Shown in pieces: positions 59,294-64,000 of a DNA stretch of 64,000 nt (positions within the stretch are counted from its first letter, which is position 1; every line of letters begins with the position of its first letter). The stretch lies in contig JAMJFZ010000711.1 in NCBI GenBank assembly GCA_026225945.1, positions 5,643,501 through 5,707,500 on the forward strand. Direction: 5' to 3'. The translations under genes were made by a program, and so were the position numbers. The notes under the pieces were generated by a model. It was not told where the DNA came from. It worked only from the letters and a program-made list of their open reading frames with translations, and made no database searches. The stretch is from Cricetomys ansorgei (lineage: Eukaryota > Chordata > Mammalia > Rodentia > Nesomyidae).

Positions 59294-59333
59294 TGCAGTA
59301 CTTGGAAGTTTATTGCAGTACTTGGAAGTTTAT
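59294..59333. repeat. Perfect 2 x 20-bp tandem duplication
   Basis: TGCAGTACTTGGAAGTTTAT at 59294-59313 and again at 59314-59333 without a mismatch. Confidence 0.95.
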
Positions 59334-61170
59334 AAAGAAAATATTTTTAGCTAAAAACTGTGAAGTTTAAGAAGTCCAAGGATACATCACCAGCAACTGT
59401 TGGGGTCCTTCTTGCTAACTCATATAACACATGCTAAGACAGAGAAAGCAAGCAGTAAAATTTTTCTCTTTCTTCATCTTCTTGTAAGACCACAACTGAT
59501 CTCCTCTCGGTGGTCTTTTTATAACCCTAACCATGCCTCATAAAGCTTACTTCCAATCCAACATATAAATTTGGGGATTGAATCTCTAATATTTGACATT
59601 TTGTGAGCATGTTCAAATTACAGCATCCAGCATCCCATCTCTGTGGTGATATTACTATAAGAATTTCATGAAAATTCTTCATCAAAGCAAAGCAAGTATA
59701 CTTGAAGAACACTATGGCTGAACTAGGAGAGTCCATCTGCTCATGTCTTAGCCTCCTCTTTTCCAAGAGACAGACACAGTCTCAAGGGCATAAAGTATGT
59801 GTCTTCATTTCTAAGTTGTTTCTTAATGCTGCGTTAATCCATCACTAATGATCTTGTGTTCATCACGGTTTCTTCAGGAAGCCATTCTCGTTGCTTATGG
59901 GGGATGATGTCTAATAAAAGAAGATACTGCCTTACTTAACCAATTGGGGATGGGGAAAAGGTCAAAGAACACAAAGGCTATTCTCAGGAAATCTATAAGT
60001 TCAGGAACCTGAGGTCTCAGATAGCTACTGCATCAAGTAAGTCTCAGTACTATGCTTCAAAACAAACTGGAAAGACTTTGTTTCCACCTATCGAAGCTAA
60101 CATGACAGACCACAGGCCGCACAGGGGGATAAGGGTTTCTCTTGCATCTGACCTTCGAAGTCTTATAGAACCATCCCTCATTATTGAGCTGGAACTGGAA
60201 TCATGCCATCAGAAAGTACAGGGCATATAGCTTACAATCTGTCTTCCTCTCAGTGTAGGTGAGAATTTAGAAATATTGAAGATGGTACTTCAAACTAAAA
60301 ATTTCCAGTATGATTCTGTTATGAGATCTATCATACCACTCTTTTATTGTTCCAGTTGATTTTCATTTAAAAAGATTTGGGGCTAGCATATATCTGATGC
60401 AAATTCTCAGAGACAGAGAAAAAAATCTATAATAGTTGTTTTCAGAACTGGTTTGAAGGCCTTGTCCTTAGCTGAGATTCATTGATTCCAAAATGAAGAG
60501 TCTGGCTAGAAGACCTCCTCTTAGGTACGGTTGTTGTTGTTATAATTATTGTTGTGGTTTATTGTAGTAAAATGATATTTGGTGAAAGTACAATTTCTAA
60601 TTTTCATCGTAGTTTCTTGGTGTTTATGCAAGAACCTTATATATGCAATTGATGAATAAAAGTATATCTGGATAGTGTAGTATACAGCATCTCAAATTAT
60701 TAAAGGAACCACGAGGCATATCTAAGACATTGTAGTGCAGTAGAACTTCCTCCATCATTTGTATGTTTCATTAATTTAAGATTCTGTAAACTAGTTGCGT
60801 TTCAAATTGTTCAGTCATTAGGAAAGACTAAGATAGATATAGCTCTCTATAATTCGGCACAATTGTGTTTCAATCAAATTTAATTGAGTACTCAGCTTGC
60901 ACTGGTCTAATTAGTTTAACTTTTTTGAATATCGCCTGCATTGAATGCCTGCACTTTAACAAATAAATGAAATTAGGCATAACCAGACATATCTTTTATA
61001 TTCTGATCTTTAGAGATATTAAATTTCAAGAAACTCACTGCAGCCTATTTAAAAGTTAAGCTTTGAAGAGATTGTTTGGATTTAAAGGCTGAGAAGAACT
61101 GGCTGTATCTTAGATTAGCTGACTATGTTCATTGACAACTTAGAGATTATTCATGCATACACACACAAAT
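59334..61170. other. Unique DNA, no gene seen
   Basis: The block 59860-60260 is less AT-rich than average, with several CpGs (near 59888, 60094 and 60118). No repeat or gene identified. A short GTT run at about 60532-60556. Confidence 0.45.
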
Positions 61171-61172
61171 GC

Positions 61173-61200
61173 AGAGAGAGAGAGAGAGATATATACACAG

Positions 61201-61243
<43 letters not shown>
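61173..61243. repeat. Compound GA / CA microsatellite
   Basis: (GA)8 at 61173-61188, then about 40 bp of CA at 61203-61243. Impure CACA/CAGA runs continue to about 61350. Five open frames across it are repeat translations. Confidence 0.95.
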
Positions 61244-61246
<3 letters not shown>

Positions 61247-61584
61247 ATATTCACACAGAGACATATAGATACACACAGAAACACAGAGACACAGGTAGAC
61301 GCCCACACAGGTATACACAAGGACACACATACAAAAACACATGCACACACATGTGTTTCTACATCCACGCTATATATTTTTCTTTAAAATACAGGAATTT
61401 GAACTTCCCTCACTAGGCAGATAAGTAAGTTTCTAGGCACTACTACCATCTATTTTTCACTCCAATTACCCACAAATCTGCACAAAAAGCAAAAGTTCTA
61501 AAGATACTTAAAATTAAAAATAACATGTAAAATTGTGAAGAAGACCAAAATCTATGGGTTTCTGTATCTTATTTTATTATTATT

Positions 61585-61797
61585 TAAAGATTTTGTGAAT
61601 GACTGTTTTTGCCTGCATGTATATATGATCACCATAGGTGTGCAGCCTGTGGAGGCCAGAACACATGCAGGAGCCCCTGGACCTGGAACTACAGATACTT
61701 GTGAGAGCAACCATTCAGGCACTGGGGAATAAACCCAGAACTTGTGTCCTCTGTAAGAGCAGTAAGTTCCCTTAACATCTAAACCACCTTTCCAAAC
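61585..61797 (-). repeat. B3 SINE, antisense
   Basis: TTTTGCCTGCATGTATATATGATCACCATAGGTGTGCAGCC, GTGGAGGCCAGAACACATGCAGGAGCCCC, GGAACTACAGATACTTGTGAGAGC, CACTGGGGAATAAACCCAGAACTTGTGTCCTCTGTAAGAGCAGTAAGTTCCCTTAACATC. A near full-length reversed B3. Confidence 0.9.
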
Positions 61798-62048
61798 CAG
61801 ACTTTATTAAAAAAATTCCTCTCCTTTATCTTTGATGGGTAGATGCTGAGTGTGGAGCTATATGACAGTATAAAGGTCAGCAAAAGATCTGATTGGCACC
61901 TGACTTTCCGGCTTAATCACTAAAAAACTCCCTCTAGAAGCCAAAGCATAAAGTGTCCTATCTCCTACCCCGTTTGGAGGTCCCTTTCTTGTAGTTCATT
62001 ATAACAAATAAAATAAAGCAACTCTGGACTTCAAAGAGTAGAAGGAAT
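61798..62048. other. Unique DNA, no gene seen
   Basis: No supported feature. Confidence 0.5.
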
Positions 62049-62242
62049 TGTATTAGTAACTCTCTTTGCTGTGACTATAGAAACATAAGAAAGAGATGAC
62101 AGGAAGGAAGGATGGAGGGGAGAAGAAAGTGAGGTTTTTTGTTTTGGCTCTAAATTTGATGGCACGGAGCCCATTATGATAGGAAATGTGGCAATTTGAG
62201 GCAGTCAGTCACATTGCCCCTGGGTTCAAGAAGGCACGAGTC
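62049..62242 (-). mobile_element. MaLR LTR fragment, antisense, cut by a SINE
   Basis: TGTATTAGTAACTCTCTTTGCTGTGAC is the reversed LTR end. CCCATTATGATAGGAAATGTGGCAATTTGAGGCAGTCAGTCACATTGCC corresponds to the block at about 23336-23400 of the antisense LTR there (CATTATGGCCAGGAAGGGGTGGCAGC..GGTGACACTG). The rest is missing beyond the SINE at 62243. Confidence 0.6.
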
Positions 62243-62438
62243 GGAGCTGGAGAGATGACTCAGTGGTTGGGATCCCTGGCTGAACTTCCAGAGGACCCAG
62301 GTTCCACTCCCAACACCCACCTGGCAACTCATGGGTATCTGTGGGTCCAGTTCCAGAGGGTCTGTGCATATCACACAGTTATGCAGGCAAAGCACCAACA
62401 TGCATGAAATAAAAGTAAATACAAAATTAAAAAAAAAG
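62243..62438 (+). repeat. B2/B3 SINE, sense
   Basis: GGAGCTGGAGAGATGACTCAGTGGTTGGGATCC, CTTCCAGAGGACCCAGGTTCCACTCCCAACACCCACCTGGCAAC, CAGTTCCAGAGGGTCTGTGC, CATGCATGAAATAAAAGTAAATAC and an A-rich tail. A nearly complete tRNA-derived SINE with recognisable A and B box areas. Confidence 0.93.
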
Positions 62439-62582
62439 CAGAGAGTGATAAATTGGCAAATGCTAGTTCTTGCCATTCATGGAGAAGAGCTGCTCACACT
62501 TAGGGTGTGTGTCTCTTAGGATGTTCTAGATCCTGTCAACAAGACAATATTAACTGTCAAAGATATTTTTGATACGTGGACA

Positions 62583-62843
62583 GTGGAATATAGGATTTTC
62601 CTACGTTGTTTATTTTCTATGATGTTGTTTCTGAAATACTTTACTCATGTTTCTTTTCATGAAGGCAAATCTAGTCATGAAGAACCCAAATCATTCCAGG
62701 AAATTCATACACATATCAAAAGTGCTTATCAATCAAAGGATGAGGGGGGAAGTTACGCAGATAGTTGGAAGAGAATTAGCTTAGAGACAGAATTGAAGGA
62801 TAGAATTCATGATCATTTGTATGAACCAGCGTCAGATCACTAG
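62583..62843 (+). other. 86-codon open frame of unknown meaning
   Basis: An open frame ending TELKDRIHDHLYEPASDH. The N-terminal third is hydrophobic (FLRCLFSMMLFLKYF), the rest hydrophilic. It is not in a named repeat and has no start context or splice site that I can defend. It could be a remnant of an unknown retro-copy or pure chance, with chance more likely at this length in AT-rich DNA. Confidence 0.12.
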
Positions 62844-63414
62844 CTGTTCACATATTGGAAAACACCTGAAGATGCACAGCATAAATCCTGAGATCTGAAA
62901 TGTAATCTAGACCCCAGTTTAAATACAAGCAAGTACATTTGTGTATCCAAAGCAGCATGGCAAAGACTTTGATGAACAAGGAAAACTGGTCCGTTTCCAA
63001 AGTTAGTCTGAAGATGTCAACCAAGAGATAGAACAAATGGTTGGATTAACAGATGAGTCCTTGACACATATTTTATGCAATTACCAAAATGAACTTATAC
63101 ATAAAACTTCTCAGCACAGAAACAGAAACTCGAAGTGACCAAATAAAAGTTTACAACTAACACTGAAACACTTGAAGTAAAATATTCACTTATTGACCTT
63201 AATAACTAATGGGAATGAAAGATGAAAGAGTGAAGCTAAAGATGAAATAGGACGATGAGAGTAAGACAGTAAAACATTGAACATAGCTTCAAAGCCTATG
63301 AAAAATTATCAAATGTATCAAAAATTTAAGCTAATGTAATTACACTACAGAAATAATGTGCTTTTACTTCTAACAGGCATTAGTGAAAATTCTATTTGCA
63401 GGTTGAACTTATTT
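62844..63414. other. Unique AT-rich DNA, no gene seen
   Basis: No supported feature. Confidence 0.5.
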
Positions 63415-63502
63415 TATTATTATTTTAATATTTTACGTGCATGGGTGTTTTGTCAGAAAGTATATCTGCGTACCCATTTTGCCCTTAGAGGTCAGAAGAG
63501 GG
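63415..63502 (-). repeat. B3 SINE, antisense, interrupted by an LTR
   Basis: TACGTGCATGGGTGTTTTGTCAGAAAGTATATCTGCGTACCCATTTTGCCC..GAGGTCAGAAGAGGG is the left half of a reversed B3. It stops in the middle of the conserved CCAGAAGAGGGTGTTGG block, where the MaLR LTR starts. Confidence 0.82.
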
Positions 63503-63744
63503 CCTCTTAGTTACTGTTATAATTCTGTGAGAAAAAGACACCATGACCATGGCAACTTTTCTAAAAGACAGCATTTCATTGGTGGCTTGCTTTCTGTTTC
63601 AGGCGTTTAGTACATTATTATCATGATTGGGAACAAGGTGGCATGCAGGCAGACATAGTGCAAGAGGAGTTGCTAAGAGCTACATACTGATCGATCTACA
63701 GGCAGCAGGAAGTGAGAGAGATAGAGAGAGATAGAGATAGAGAT

Positions 63745-63797
<53 letters not shown>

Positions 63798-63998
63798 GTA
63801 GATATATAGATAGATATTGGGCCTGGCTTGGGCTTTTCAAATCTCAAAGGCCACCTCTAGTGACATACCTCCTGCAACAAGGACACACCTACTCCAACAA
63901 GGACATACCTCCTAAGCTTTTCCAAACAGTTCATCAACTGGGGACTGAGCATGAAAATATATGAGCCTATGTGTACCATTTTCGTTCATACCACCACA
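63503..63998 (-). mobile_element. MaLR (ORR1-type) LTR, antisense, at the window edge
   Basis: Reads as the reverse of the LTR type at 4392. Left end CCTCTTAGTTACTGTTATAATTCTGTGAGAAAAAGACACCATGACCATGGCAAC, middle GCATGCAGGCAGACATAGTGC and TCTCAAAGGCCACC, right end ATATGAGCCTATGTGTACCATTTTCGTTCATACCACCACA. About 496 bp including a GATA expansion. Confidence 0.87.
63716..63818. repeat. (GATA)n microsatellite inside the LTR
   Basis: GAGAGATAGAGAGAGATAGAGATAG, then about 20 GATA units to 63818. It replaces the usual middle of the LTR. Confidence 0.97.
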
Positions 63999-64000
63999 GA

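Noticed and set aside
61147..61416. Cys/Val- and His/Thr-rich small proteins
   Set aside because: Pure translations of the CA/GA microsatellite.
62243..62290. tRNA gene (A and B box-like text)
   Set aside because: It is the tRNA-derived head of a B2/B3 SINE, with no cloverleaf.
63716..63818. CRISPR-like regularly spaced repeat
   Set aside because: A simple GATA tandem repeat without spacers, in a mammalian genome.
1..64000. A novel multi-gene system (defence, biosynthetic or similar)
   Set aside because: No credible coding genes are present on either strand; the window is repeat-rich mammalian non-coding DNA.

Overview
This window looks like gene-free mammalian DNA from a muroid rodent. 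The lineage call rests on interspersed repeats recognised by eye. There are 7SL-derived B1 SINEs, several with a box-like GTGGTGCACACCTTTAATCC head and target-site duplications. There are tRNA-derived B2/B3 and B4/ID-type SINEs, MaLR LTRs of the ORR1 type and related subfamilies, and many 3'-UTR pieces of rodent L1 (Lx/L1 type). Older repeats shared by placental mammals are also present (MIR, MER5A, an L2-like and an L1M-like piece). The DNA is AT-rich and CpG-poor. The species cannot be fixed from this. All repeat family names are from memory and should be confirmed with RepeatMasker.

I see no protein-coding gene, no structural RNA gene, no CpG island and no CRISPR array. The longest open frames (up to 160 codons) either run through repeats or look random. 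The window is therefore intergenic or deep intronic.

Layout. 0-5 kb: a B1 tail, two L1 3'-UTR fragments in opposite orientation, a MIR, and an MaLR LTR (4392-5115, perfect 5-bp TSD) with a solo ERVK-type LTR nested in it. 5-15 kb: antisense and sense L1 3' ends, a B4-type SINE, a B1 inside an L1, a probable inverted (twin-primed) L1, and a long TA microsatellite. 15-29 kb: mostly unique AT-rich DNA with scattered B1, MIR, MaLR and B3 pieces and two L1 tails capped by tandem B1s. 29-46 kb: an MaLR LTR, the longest L1 3' remnant (32.3-33.7 kb), B1s, MER5A, MIR and a second MaLR LTR. 46.6-48.2 kb: a structurally complete but non-coding LTR retroelement (LTR, primer-binding-like site, about 0.9 kb interior, purine tract, LTR). 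Its LTR is the same family as the nested solo LTR at 4.5 kb. 48.3-49.7 kb: a pile of SINEs and an ancient L1. 51.8-52.7 kb: an odd AGTCAG-rich segment. 53-64 kb: sparse repeats, then B3, MaLR and B2/B3 insertions, ending in an MaLR LTR that interrupts a B3 SINE at the right edge.

No set of genes here works together. The content is a record of successive transposon insertions. The best leads are the short LTR element with its three related LTRs, the nested insertions with readable duplications, the L1 inversion, and the unassigned AGTCAG-rich block.
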